Shown: positions 1 to 10,208 of the stretch, piece after piece | Layout of the letters: each line of letters starts with the position of its first letter | How positions within the stretch are numbered: the stretch's first letter is position 1 | From: Zygnema circumcarinatum | Taxonomy: Eukaryota; Streptophyta; Zygnematophyceae; Zygnematales; Zygnemataceae | Direction: 5' to 3' | DNA length: 22,398 bases | Assembly (NCBI GenBank): GCA_037447605.1 | Contig: CM074807.1 | Coordinates: forward strand, 4,086,595 to 4,108,992 | Translations under genes and position numbers: made by a program | Notes under the pieces: model-generated | Seen by the model: only the letters and a program-made list of their open reading frames with translations | The model's database searches: none | Told to the model about the DNA's origin: nothing

Positions 1-33
<33 letters not shown>
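1..33. repeat. poly-C homopolymer at window edge
   Basis: Thirty-three consecutive C residues open the window and are followed directly by GGTACC. A pure run this long at a sequence edge is most simply a low-complexity region or an assembly-edge artefact. No function is assigned. Confidence 0.9.
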
Positions 34-37
<4 letters not shown>

Positions 38-110
38 CCCCTCCTTTTCCCTCTTATTTTGAACTCCCATTTTCTTCGCCTGATCTCCAAAACTGTGGGA
101 CGTTTTGTAG

Positions 111-311
111 GTAAAAAACACAGTGAGAGCATATTGGGGGCTCTACATTTGGGTCATTTTGGGCACAGCGATGATGGTGGGACTGTACTTCGTCCCGGAG
201 CCCTATCGTATTCGGGACTTCTTTGCACTGTTCCCGTTGGGGTGGCTTCTTTTTTTCCACTTTTTTGCTCCAATTCTCTTGAATCCTGTTCTCATGCTGT
301 TCAAGTATTAG
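111..311 (+). CDS. last exon of an unidentified multi-pass membrane protein (5' partial)
   Basis: An open frame starts right after a plausible 3' splice site (TTTTGTAG at 103-110) and runs to TAG at 309-311, giving about 66 residues. The product has two hydrophobic stretches, one beginning near YWGLYIWVILGTAMMVG and one near FFALFPLGWLLFFHFFAP, separated by a short polar loop (PEPYRIRD). This looks like the C-terminal two-helix end of an integral membrane protein. I do not recognise the family. The frame has no convincing ATG of its own, so I read it as a terminal exon whose earlier exons lie outside the window. An AATAAA at 557-562 downstream could serve its transcript. The alternative is a chance hydrophobic frame; the acceptor site and sharp hydrophobic pattern argue for a real exon. 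Confidence 0.45.
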   Translation, partial: VKNTVRAYWGLYIWVILGTAMMVGLYFVPEPYRIRDFFALFPLGWLLFFHFFAPILLNPVLMLFKY

Positions 312-1262
312 AGGGAAAATGGCTGGAACAAGCACTGAGGCAGCTTTATTAAGCATAGGAGGATTAGTTTAAGGATTATCAGAAGGGGTTTTCCAAAGCA
401 TACCTCGTGACTCATAGGAGCACTTTGGAAAGGAGGATGTGGCATTGACCTCACGATGGCGATGATGCCATCAAATGTACATGGCCAAAAGCATCATGGG
501 GAACCACGAGGAACTGGTCGCGAAAGGACCTGAGGACTACGGAAAGGCTTATCATAAATAAAGAGACAGCATTGTGACCATTCTATGCGCTTGGAAGGCT
601 CTACTGGCGAATTACATGTGCAGCAGTTGGACATATCCACGTCATGTTTAGGATATTAGTGTGTCAGACGATGTTTCATGCGGCTTTCATAAAGGCAAGT
701 GTCCTGATTCCGGAACCAGTAAAAGCTGTTTCAACTGAGATGACGCCATTGATGACCTGTGGGAATAAGCAAACCTCCGTCCAACCTTTTGAGCACACAT
801 TGTGATGGAGAAGCTCTTTAAACGATCGTGTTACCAGTAACTCGTTCTGAACCAGCACGACTACGTGTCTATCTGACAGCATAGTGTAGTCAGAGGAGGT
901 TGAGGGGAAGAGAGGGTTAGAGAAGGGGGGGGGGAGGGGGAGTGAGAGGAAGGGGGGGGAAGGGAGTGAGAGAGAGAGAAAAAGTTACATGATATTTTAG
1001 CGAGAGAGAGGGATATGATTACAAAAACAAAAAACAAAAGTAGTCCACCAGAGGGCTTCCACATTCGAGGCATCACAACTCCACACAAGGAGGGCCTTTC
1101 GAAGGCATCACGCGGGGCACTCGTTCCACACAACTTAGAGCCCCCCTCTCGAGGGGAAAATGAAGTTCTTGAAATAAGGTGCTACAAACAAGAGAGAGAG
1201 AGAGCAAAAAGACTGCGACTAACTGCTCTACACACCCATCTCTCTCACCTAACCCTACAAGT
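312..1262. other. intergenic region between convergent genes
   Basis: No exon could be recognised here. The left part (312-890) is ordinary mixed sequence with an AATAAA at 557-562, a candidate cleavage signal for the upstream plus-strand gene. The right part (about 893-1012) is strongly purine-rich on the plus strand, with G-runs and GAGAGA blocks, and lies in the 3' flank of the minus-strand CLPTM1 gene. Open frames in this stretch have no family features and look like chance. Confidence 0.6.
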
Positions 1263-3999
1263 TCAGGAAGACTTCTTACCACTGCTACTCGAACCCTTGG
1301 ATGTTTTTCCTGCTTTAGTCGATGCCCCTCTTTTAGTCAGCCCTTCTTCAGATACCCCCACATTCGCTTTGCCCTCTTTTCCCTCTCCTGCCTTGTCTCC
1401 CGCCGCCTCCTCCTCCTCCTCCTTCTCCTTCACGAGGAGAGTCTCTCCTGCAGCCCCTTCAATAGCTCCCTCCGACGTACTCGATGGGGCCTCGGGACCG
1501 TACCCAAACTCATTCACACGCTTCTTATCAACAGGGTAAATCCAACGCTGGTAGAGGTAGATGAGGAAAATCAAGTCTGCATTGAAAATTTCAGAGAAGA
1601 AACCGGCATGAGTAAACAAAAACGCGCGAGGTTTCCGCTGAGAATTAGATGAGGGGTTGTGTTTGGTTCATTAGTTTTTCAGGAAAAAGGGAGGAGAGTG
1701 GATTCAAAGGGAGAAGTTGTGAACTAACCGTCACGGAAAACGGAAAGTCGGTGAAGAATGGGCATCTTGATGACAAAGGCAAAGAGGTCATCGATGATGG
1801 TGTTGAGAAATTTATATGTCATTTGACGCCATGGGAGATGGGCCACAGACTTGAGCTTGTAATTGATGAAGAGCTGCGGACACATCATGATGAAACCTGC
1901 GGACAGAAAGTAAGACGAGAATTATTAACTTTAGCTGAAAGAGCAAAGGAGGTGTATCTGAATTCAGCAGATTGCAGATGCACCACTCGCTTCGAGTCAA
2001 TAGTCGTGTGAGAGATATGACATCCACCCCCCTTCATTTCATTATTCGAGCCATACACTTCACTTGAAATTTTTTGAACTATTTGATCTGATAAAAAGCA
2101 GAACAGAGATTAAACCATCCTCCTACATTTCCGTTTTCCCTGTAAAAGCAGACGAAGAGGGAGGAAGGGGGGGATGCAGAAGGTGAGGGAGGGAAGGAGA
2201 TGCGGCGGGCGGGCGAGAGGAAGGGAGAGAGAGAGGAAGGGAGGGAAGGAGAGAGACGTACCAAATGTATAGACGCAGCCTGTGAGGGAGCCAAGAACCC
2301 ACGAATACCAGCTTTTGTGGGTCTCATACATTAGCGAATAGACGGCGTAGCATGCAAGAAGAGGGTACAGCACATAGGAGAGATATTTCATAGCGATTTC
2401 ATCATACTCCTTAGTCTTAGATTTCCCGTACGAATCACGGTCTCGGAATCGAAGCCAAGGAATCCGACCGCTACGATCAACCTGTCACAAACCCACCAAG
2501 TTAAAGGAGGGAGGAGGATTGAGTAATGGAAAAACATTTGATATAGGAAGTGTTGGAGCAATATACTTAGGATGCACAACCTTTCTTGGGTGTTCAATTT
2601 TACAGTACAGCGGCGGGTCTTTGGAAACGTTTCCGTAGACCCTATAGCCTTCAGCTTCATCACTGACTAGAATCGATGGAATAGCAAAGATAGCAGTGAG
2701 TGAGTGAGTGAGTGAGTGAGTGAGTTGTCCCCACCTCAATGTGCATCGCCTTTCCAATTTTCCAGAATTCAATACAAACTGAAACTCCGGAGCTCAGTAT
2801 GATCATCCAACTAGTCTCGTTATCCAGCAGGTAGAGGAAAATGACGAGTTGGCAGAAAAAGTTGATCACAACGGAGCGGGCAGACAAGCCTTCCATGGAC
2901 TTATTCTGATTCCAGAACTGGATATCTGGAAGCAGAAAAACACAGAATGCTGAGTTTTTCACATTCATCTGCAAGTTGGAAGTATGACGATTCTTAGGGG
3001 GTCTCAAAATCCTGAAAATTTCTATACTACCTCTATGTTCTACCTCACAAGTTGGCAAATGTCATCTGAACCTTAAACTTTTTAAAAATCAAAGGCATGC
3101 ATGCAGAGGGTAATTCGCTACCATACTTCAGTCAGGCCTATCCACTCTCTAAAAAGGACTGAAACTGCAACTGAAACTAAAAACTTAAGAAGAACAAAGA
3201 TCTTCCTTTCCTTTACATAATTTCTCTCTCTGAGACACCACAGAGGACCAATAAGACCGCCTTTTAGTATAAAGTAGAAGCAAATGAGAAATTCAGCATG
3301 ATCTTAAAAACTCGTTGCAAAGTATCTTCCAAAGCAGAAGGGGCCCTAAGTACCATTTTTGAAGGTGAGAAAGTCAAAAACTGTGTGGAGGAGGGAGACT
3401 GCCATTGTGATTCCGAGAAGAATGGGGTTGCCTTCCAAAAAGACGCGCTGGGGTTTTGCCATAAAGGCCATAGTCAATTGCCATCCCACCCAAACTCAAC
3501 ATCACTTTCTATTCAAACTGATGCCAACATACTGTCAATATCCTATTCTCCGTTTCTTTTGCATCATGTAACTGGCTCCCGTCAACAACAAATCTGACCC
3601 AATTTCAATGCGGCAGATGCAGACAGCCTTTCAAACAGTTCGGACCAAGGGACCAATCACATGTTACGTCTATGCTTCTTATACCTCCGGTTTTCCCTCT
3701 CTCTCAAAGCTACACCATACCTTGATTTCGTCTGCTTCGCTCTCTAGAGCCCCAAGCGAGGTTTGTTGTATCTTGAACGATTGTTCCATGTTCACATAAA
3801 GCTGCCACTTCCATAGACTGAGCGGAGCCAAAGTCATGCTGAGAGACAGCTCATCCACAGTCTCATTCACCGGCATATACTTATCACGGAGAAGCCAAAA
3901 TTCGGTTATCACTGTGGTGGGATAATAATTGCCCGTTTCATAGTCAAAATTCATATCTGGCAGGTGGGTTCGGGTCAAGCTTTCACATGTGCTGTCTTC

Positions 4000-4062
<63 letters not shown>

Positions 4063-6573
4063 AAAGAGGGAGGCTGAGCGACCAGAACGAGACGGGGAAG
4101 GAGAGGGTGGGAGGGATAGGGAAGTGAGGAGGAAAAATGCATATAGAGAGCAGAGACTGAGTAAGAACAGAAAAATTGAACACCCTCTCAATTAGAGCGA
4201 TGCATTGAAGAGTAAGAGACGATTTCACAGAATGCACGTGTAAAAGTCAAAGACGAAACTAACGGACTTAGTCAACAGTAGATGGCTGCTTCAAGGAGGA
4301 TACGAGGCCGGATAGGCTCTGGAATTTGGCCTCGGGGATACCTGAAATAAACACGAACAAAAAGATAATATGAGCAGTCAGCAAAAGTACCGGCTTCGGA
4401 ATAACAAGCCTTGGAAACAACGAGAGCAAAGAATCTGACATGTTTGGAAGGGTCCGGCGTCCCAACACCTTAACATACTTTGTGAAGTCTTCAACAAAGT
4501 TGATGGTCAAATTTGGCTTCCAATATGAAATAAATTCCCGTGGCAGTTCTTCCACCTCCTCCGCCTCCCCTTTCTTCGCTGCTGCTTCTGCAGCTGCCTA
4601 CACACAGCCTCCCTCTCCCACCCTTATTAGACAGACTTGCCCCCTGCCCCCCAACCTCCCCCCTCTCCTTTCTCTGTGTCCGTGCGTGTGTCTGTTTCTC
4701 TCTATGATTCAAAGAGAATTCAACTTTCTGATTAACCTGAATTCAAATAATTTATCTGTTCTCATTCTGAACTTCAATGCGCAGAAGCTAGAGAACTCTG
4801 AAAATCAAACAGCCCTGCCGCATAAAATTATCATATCAACCTTTTGACCGTAATCCTGTAATCCTGTGATGAAATCTCCAAGGCCCTAAAAAGCTAGCAA
4901 AATTAGACATGCGAGGAGATTAACTCACATTTGCAGCTGCTCCTTCCTCTGTCAGACTTCCTCCGAGCAAATTTTTGCGGCGATCAACCTTTGGCCGTGG
5001 ATAGTACGCAATCAAAGCTGCTCTATGGAACCCATTGATAAAAGGAAGAAACGAATCAAAAAAAAATGGGCGTAAGGAACAGGATGAGTTGCCTCGTCTA
5101 GCAAAAAGTCTTTAGCTCGTCATTTTGATGTGTATAATGGGAGAGAAAGGTTAAGGAAAGGGAGGAGGGGGGAGAGGGAGGGGGAGAAAGCAGTTCCATT
5201 CCCTAATACCCCCAGTCTTTCTTTCAATTTCAGACACCTGGGTTTTCGTTCTGAGGGAAAGGAAACCTAAATTCCAAGGGCCTGATTTATTTTTCCAAAG
5301 GCCGAACAGATAAGAAATTAATTCATGGCATCTGTGGTTTTCGTGTATCTGTTTGAATTTACTCTTCTGAGTGCAGAAGACTTAAGCTAAACTTCCATGC
5401 ATAGAAAAGTTTATTTTTGGTTTTCGACGAAGTTGACTTACGGTGAGTCAATCGAAATGTCGATTGGCGATCGAATGTTGGGTCCTTTGGATCCGGCGAA
5501 TATCCAGAGCGAGCAAAGAAAATGTGCGCAAAAAGCGTTCCGTTGTTCTGAACTGCCTGCGTTGACCATGGCATGAAAACAGTTTCAAATTTTTCAGGTT
5601 CACTGTTAATTTTCAGGTTTACTGTTTTCACAAGCCTACTAGGGTTGGGGAGGAAAAGCCAGACAAGGCCAAATCCAGTGAATGAATTGAGAGCAAAAAA
5701 AGCAGACAAGCTAGAGCAGGCGAAAGAAGAGTAAAGGTCAATTCTGGAGCCTAGAGAACGAGAGAGGGAGAGAGAGGGGGGCCGAGATAGAAGAGGTAGT
5801 CATAACGAGGGAGATGGAGGGGAGGAAGGAGTTCAAAAATATTTAAATCTCGTTACCTTTGAAGGCGCATACGAGATTGACAGGCTCCTCTCTCCCTGGG
5901 AGCCATACGTTGCATACTTCACATTAGATTCCGTCCAAACAAGTGAACTTTCATCGTTGAAATTGGAGAATTCAGGGTCCTCCGCGAGATACACCCACAT
6001 ATCCTGCAATGAAGCTCAGAATCACAGCAAAAAAAAAGAATATCAGGAACACTCTGAACGATCAGGAAACAGAGAAGAGCAGCCTGCAGAAGCTTATCCG
6101 ATCTGCTCGATCAATTGCCTTCTCCGATTCTGTTAAGGTGCAGGATCTAAGTGTGCGTTGTGATGCTTGAATAGCTGTCTGTCTGTCACAGCTATCCCCA
6201 ATCCAAAAGTAATCACATCCAACGAAGCGTCCTGAATATCCAAAATAAGCAAAAATCGCAAGAGATCGTGATCTCTTGGAGAGCATGAAGCCACAGCCTC
6301 ACGAAAAGCACTGAAGCAGGTGCAGAAATATGTATAATATATATACTGCGCGTGCGTGAACGCTCGTACCAGCTCCTCCCCTTTGAGAAAGAGGTTGGCA
6401 GTGAGAAGAGCGGGGTCTTTCGGAGCCGGTTTTTTCCCGAAAAAATTAGTGATGAGGTACCAAAACATAACCATGCGGACGACTGTCATGATGGAGAAGC
6501 CCTGCTGCTGCGCCCCCCCCGCCTGCGGGGCGTTGGCACCCCCTTGAGGGGCCGCTGCCACCTGCCCCCTCAT
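1263..6573 (-). CDS. CLPTM1: CLPTM1-family transmembrane protein, 11 exons, 643 aa
   Basis: Exons in transcript order: 6573-6370, 6003-5857, 5556-5442, 5017-4929, 4597-4479, 3991-3721, 3447-3354, 2925-2735, 2481-2262, 1896-1729, 1576-1263 (TGA at 1265-1263). All junctions keep phase and sum to 644 codons. The family (cleft lip and palate transmembrane protein 1) is an ER/Golgi multi-pass protein; animal members act in receptor and lipid trafficking, the plant role is unclear. There is one N-terminal membrane segment (about residues 31-46), then a large lumenal domain with family signatures such as FFARSGYSPDP, YWKPNLTINFVEDF, GNYYPTTV and PLSLWKWQLY. A helical C-terminal half follows (IQFWNQNKSMEGLSARSVV, HKSWYSWVLGSL, PQLFINYKLKSVAH, IYLYQRWIYPVDK). 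The last ~75 residues are a Glu/Lys/Ser-rich tail. Length is close to the roughly 590-670 aa usual for the family. The exon 5/6 junction (4479/3991) is the least certain; another AG lies at 3981-3982. The start is the ATG at 6573-6571, just downstream of a long CT tract. Confidence 0.93.
2695..2725. repeat. (GTGA)n tetranucleotide microsatellite
   Basis: About seven perfect copies of GTGA/GAGT lie inside the CLPTM1 intron, ten bases beyond the 5' splice site at 2734. On the transcribed strand it reads CACT/ACTC repeats. It is non-coding, although it makes artificial Ser-Leu-Thr-His frames. Confidence 0.9.
4004..4057. repeat. (AG)27 microsatellite acting as polypyrimidine tract
   Basis: A perfect AG dinucleotide run on the plus strand reads as (CT)n on the CLPTM1 sense strand. 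It ends 12 bases upstream of the inferred 3' splice site of CLPTM1 exon 6 (exon starts at 3991), exactly where the polypyrimidine tract belongs. Confidence 0.9.
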
Positions 6574-6591
6574 CGGAGCGAGAGAACTCCT

Positions 6592-6592
<1 letters not shown>

Positions 6593-6645
<53 letters not shown>
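6593..6645. repeat. (AG)n microsatellite in CLPTM1 5' leader
   Basis: A near-perfect AG run lies about 20 bases upstream of the CLPTM1 start codon, so the mRNA leader would carry a (CU)n stretch. The Ser/Leu-repeat frame through it runs out of frame with the CLPTM1 product and is not a gene. Confidence 0.9.
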
Positions 6646-6649
<4 letters not shown>

Positions 6650-7137
6650 AGCCGAGAGAAGAACCATTTTTTCGCAGAAACAGAGACAAATATCGGCGAG
6701 GAGGCATTGCGACGATCCGAGTAAAGTTCAGTATATCGTATACATATTCGTTTGAATATATCTCGATGTTTTCACGGTGACTTCAAAAAAAAAAAAAAAC
6801 TTGAACAATGTCCACTTTTTACATCTAATTTATAGAAATCAACAACTCCTACGCCTAGGCGTAGTTTTCCGCTCTTAGCTTCGTTCTATTGTGCTTAGGT
6901 CCTCTGCGACCAGTCCCTTGTGGTTCCACATAATGCTTTTGTCCATGTACAATTGATGGCCTTGCCATATTGAGTTTAATGAAATTTTCCTTTTGAAATC
7001 AACAACTCTTTACGACGTTCATTTTGTTGTAGAACATATACAATACATTTAGAAATGAAATACAAAGGAAAGTAGAGGGCTGGGTTATTGTGCTCAGTTA
7101 TGCCTTGTACGATCTCATCTCACAAGTGAAAAATTCT

Positions 7138-7140
7138 CTC

Positions 7141-7198
<58 letters not shown>
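7138..7198. repeat. (CT)n microsatellite upstream of a FEN1 exon
   Basis: A long CT run ends about 28 bases before the 3' splice site at 7224-7225 and can serve as its polypyrimidine tract. It produces only repetitive Ser-Leu or Arg-Glu frames and is not coding. Confidence 0.9.
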
Positions 7199-7201
<3 letters not shown>

Positions 7202-7225
7202 TCCTGTCTTCTCTGTCGTTTGCAG

Positions 7226-9258
7226 TCGGGCGATCAACAAAATATAGAAAAATACAGCAAGCGGGCAGTGAGGGTACGAACTCCCGCATCCTTGCAACAG
7301 AACATTCTCTTCTCCTTTGCTTCCCTACCTTCCTTCCTCCTCTCTCGTTCACTCGTTTTCCACACTCTCCTGCTCTCCCAGCCTCCCTCGCTCCTTTTTC
7401 TTGAGCACGTTTGTGTCATACTTCTAAGGGGATCATTGGGATTCTTAATTAACTGTACCTGAAACAAAGCAAAACTTGGTACATATCGAAATCGAGACTG
7501 TTTGACTGTATGGAAAATAGTGTGTCACGTCGTGTTTCAGGTCACAGAGCAGCACAATGAAGACTGTCGAAAACTCCTCCGCCTTATGGGAGTCCCTGTC
7601 ATTGAGGTGTGGCCTCAACTCTACTCACTGGAAGAACTCACGTTATGCCACTCTTCAATAAGCTGGTCCATAGTAAAATGCAGGAGCTTTTTTGCATTTT
7701 CACCTATGCCTTCAAAGCGAGCAACGAGTACATTCCCTGCTGAGTAAGTCATTAAGGGAGAGAAATCGAAATTTGGAGCTAATGAAAACTTCAATTCATG
7801 CCGTACTTGTGGTCTCGATAGCGGAAAACGCGCAGAGGGTTTTAAGGGATTGCCGTACTTGTTACAGGCTCCTTCTGAAGCCGAAGCGGAATGCGCCGCC
7901 ATCTGCAAAGCGGGGAAGGCAAGTGATGGAACTTTTTTTCTCTTTCATACAGCTATTTGCTCGTTTTGCCCTTCCCAACCTTTATGCTGCATGGCTTTCA
8001 AGGTTTGAGATGGCAGCACTCCATCATGTAACGCATCACTAATCTGAAGGGATTATTGGAAAAATTCTAATAGGACACTGACGTGAGTCTCGAAAGCATG
8101 TGGGCAGGTGTGCAGGTTTATGCAGTCGCATCGGAAGACATGGATTCGCTTACTTTCGGAGCTCCAATTTTTCTACGACATCTCATGGAGCCTTCCAGTA
8201 GAAAGATTCCGGTTATGGAGTTTGAAGTGACGAAGGTAAGGCTTCTGTCTACATCTCTCGTTTTCTCTCTCTCTCTTTCAATCCCTGCCCGGCTTACCTC
8301 TGCTTTCACTGTGGTCTTCACGAGGGGATGCAGGTTCTTGAAGGTCTGCAGCTGAGCATGGATCAGTTCGTGGATCTCTGCATTCTATGTGGTTGTGATT
8401 ATTGTGAGACCATTCCTAGTGAGTATCTTGGATATGCCCATCACCAGTCGACATGCATGCTCTTGTCGAACCATGCATTGTTGTGAGCAACTGCAGAGGT
8501 TGGATGTTGATGACCTGTGCAATTGTGTCTTTATCAGTGAATCTAAAAAAATGCCAGCTACTTACTAACAGGTAATAGCCGGCTTACATGGGTTCAGAGA
8601 TCGGTCCTCAGACGGCGTTGAAGCTCATTCGCCAGCACGGTAACTTAGAGAGCGTTCTGCAGTCTTTAGACCGGGGAAGGTGAGTCTATGTCTATTCTTT
8701 TGCGTCGTTCAGGTCTTGGTTTCATACAAAAGTCGTTTCTTCCGTGGACTAGTGAGTCCTCAGTATTGGGACAAAGGTAGCCTAGCTAGCGTTTTCTGAT
8801 GTTTTCAGTGCTTACACTCTTGTTATATTTGTGGTTTGTTGGTGCTGAAGGTACACCATACCAGACCCTTGGCCTTATGAAGAAGCTCGGACTCTGTTCA
8901 AGAGCCCTCTTGTGACTCCTCCTGAAGAATACGGAGACTTCAAGTGGTCCAATCCTGATGAAGAGGTGACTCAGATTGCTTCGTCTTGCCTTATCCTTCC
9001 TTTACTTTCCTCTTCATAGTCTGCGACGAAGCAAACCCTAACCTCCATTCTATCACCGCATTCAGTCCCCCTATCCTTGGCAGTCCCCCTCTCGGTTTTT
9101 CATTCCTATCATTGACTAGGTATTGGAAAACTATTCTTTGATTGGCTGGACGCTAAACCTTTGAGCACGTTTACAGCTTTATTTTCGGCTTGAAAACTGC
9201 AGGGTCTGAAAAAGTTCTGGTGGAAGAAAATGAGTTTAACTTTGAACGTATAACCAAG
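7226..9258 (+). pseudogene. FEN1: flap endonuclease 1 (FEN1), truncated and frameshifted
   Basis: Eight consecutive exons match the middle and C-terminal catalytic part of FEN1, the structure-specific nuclease that removes 5' flaps in Okazaki-fragment maturation and long-patch base excision repair. Exons: 7226-7273, 7541-7606, 7868-7918, 8116-8235, 8334-8418, 8598-8679, 8851-8965, 9203-9258. Landmarks in order: IEKYSKRAVR; VTEQHNEDCRKLLRLMGVP; APSEAEAECAAICKAGK (acidic metal-site region); [22 protein letters not shown] (metal-site aspartates); the helix-two-turn-helix [33 protein letters not shown]. Phases agree until the last exon, which is 56 nt where 57 is needed. Adding one A to the A5 run at 9209-9213 would restore the family pattern, so a base is missing there. 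The first ~120 residues (start and metal-binding Asp residues) and the C-terminal PCNA-binding tail were not found. The third exon ends in a GC donor. A non-functional copy or an assembly-damaged gene are both possible. Confidence 0.88.
7919..8115 (+). other. GC-AG intron in the FEN1 locus
   Basis: The exon ending ...GCGGGGAAG is followed by GCAAGT rather than GTAAGT. The next exon begins after GTGTGCAG at 8108-8115. Joining them gives [14 protein letters not shown], as in the family, so the GC donor is well supported. The rest of the donor matches the strong consensus expected of GC-AG introns. Confidence 0.8.
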
Positions 9259-10208
9259 GTAAACTTTCGGTGTGTTCTTCAAGTCTTTGCCTTCACATTT
9301 AACAAAGCGCAAAGTGATGACATAATGCAGGTCCTTTGATATTTTGAAAATGGTCGCCTTTACATGGTGCATTTTGACTTATTTGATGACGGAGGCAGAG
9401 CGAAGGTGCTACAATTATTCATGCATTCGCTCTATCGATGCAAGAAAGGCTTGCACGAAGGCGCACACTAATGGGAACCTCGTTGCTGTAGGTGGGTATC
9501 TCGCTTCCGAGCATGAATTTTACGGGATTAAAAAAAGTGGGCATGCAAGCAATGCTGTCTATTGCTAAGCTTTTCGAAACTCCTGTCGGAAGCAAGGAGA
9601 TATTAAGCGGTGAGATTGTTTGTGAAGCAGTTGCTGCTCTTTTTGGGCTCCTGCTGCCTCTCAATGTCAATGTATGTTCAACCTTTGTGTGCAGACACAT
9701 CAGCGCTGCAAGCTCTTCTCCCGGGGTACGTGATTCTTCAACTTCCAAACAGGTCTTGCAACTGCTGATAGTGGTAACCTCTGGCTGTGTGCTGAAGTTT
9801 GAACAATCCTTTCAGCGGCCAATGCTGGCTCGTAGAGCAGCAGACCATAAGGGAACTCCTTTAAGATTCTCATGGTATTGCGTATTTTTTCAGTCTAACT
9901 TGAAGTGTACCTTATCAACATGCACGGGGTTCTTCGTCTTTCTTTGTAACTATTGCTGCTATTCGTTATGTCAACTTGACTCCACAATGGTCAATATTTT
10001 CAAAGGGTTGACTACTCCGTTTCGTCTTCATGGTCCTTTCAGGCACGTGTTGGTGGAGGCGTATCTTGTGCGAAACAGGAATGTCGAAGGTACCTACTTT
10101 TCATGCCTTAACTGAATGACAACATCGAGCAGAGCTTCAGGGCTGTCGATGCCCAAAGGTGCCGTGGGAACTTTGTTCCTAGTCCATGAACTTCCGGCGT
10201 TGCATTCA
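9259..10208 (+). other. non-assigned stretch with weak exon-like pieces
   Basis: After the last recognisable FEN1 exon I could not build a coherent gene. There are possible exon pieces: one at about 9492-9609 reading GLKKVGMQAMLSIAKLFE, bounded by a GTGAGA donor, and one at 9695-9725 reading DTSALQALLPG, bounded by a CAG acceptor and a GTACGT donor. They join in phase with each other, but the next candidate piece runs into a stop. A 207-residue open frame starting with GTG at 9492 crosses these splice signals and has no family features. The stretch may hold upstream exons of the PARP-like fragment or be decayed sequence. Confidence 0.25.

Larger units (their letters stand above)
6574..7225. 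promoter_or_regulatory. region between divergent CLPTM1 and FEN1 remnant
   Basis: This is the head-to-head gap of about 650 bases. It holds the CLPTM1 leader, an A15 run near 6786-6800, ordinary AT-rich sequence, and a CT microsatellite before the first FEN1 exon. I searched both strands for the missing FEN1 N-terminal exons (start MGI..., a metal-site aspartate within VDAS, VFDG) and saw none. No promoter element stands out. Confidence 0.5.

Noticed and set aside
312-1262. small minus-strand open frames (for example 676-882)
   Set aside because: No splice context, no family motif and low-complexity neighbours; chance frames are the simpler reading.
1015-1539. 174-residue plus-strand open frame
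   Set aside because: It lies antisense over the CLPTM1 last exon and its low-complexity Glu/Ser/Lys region, which opens frames on the other strand. No family features.
3989-4195. Arg-Glu repeat frame
   Set aside because: Produced entirely by the (AG)n microsatellite in a CLPTM1 intron.
6446-6667. Ser-Leu repeat frame upstream of CLPTM1
   Set aside because: Produced by the microsatellite in the leader and out of frame with the conserved CLPTM1 reading.
7098-7404. several overlapping frames of about 60-104 residues on both strands
   Set aside because: They cross the CT microsatellite and the splice sites of a FEN1 exon; only the 16-codon exon at 7226-7273 is supported.
9492-10115. 207-residue open frame, one of the longest in the window
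   Set aside because: It starts with GTG, crosses good splice signals, and has no recognisable domain. Kept only as exon-like pieces.
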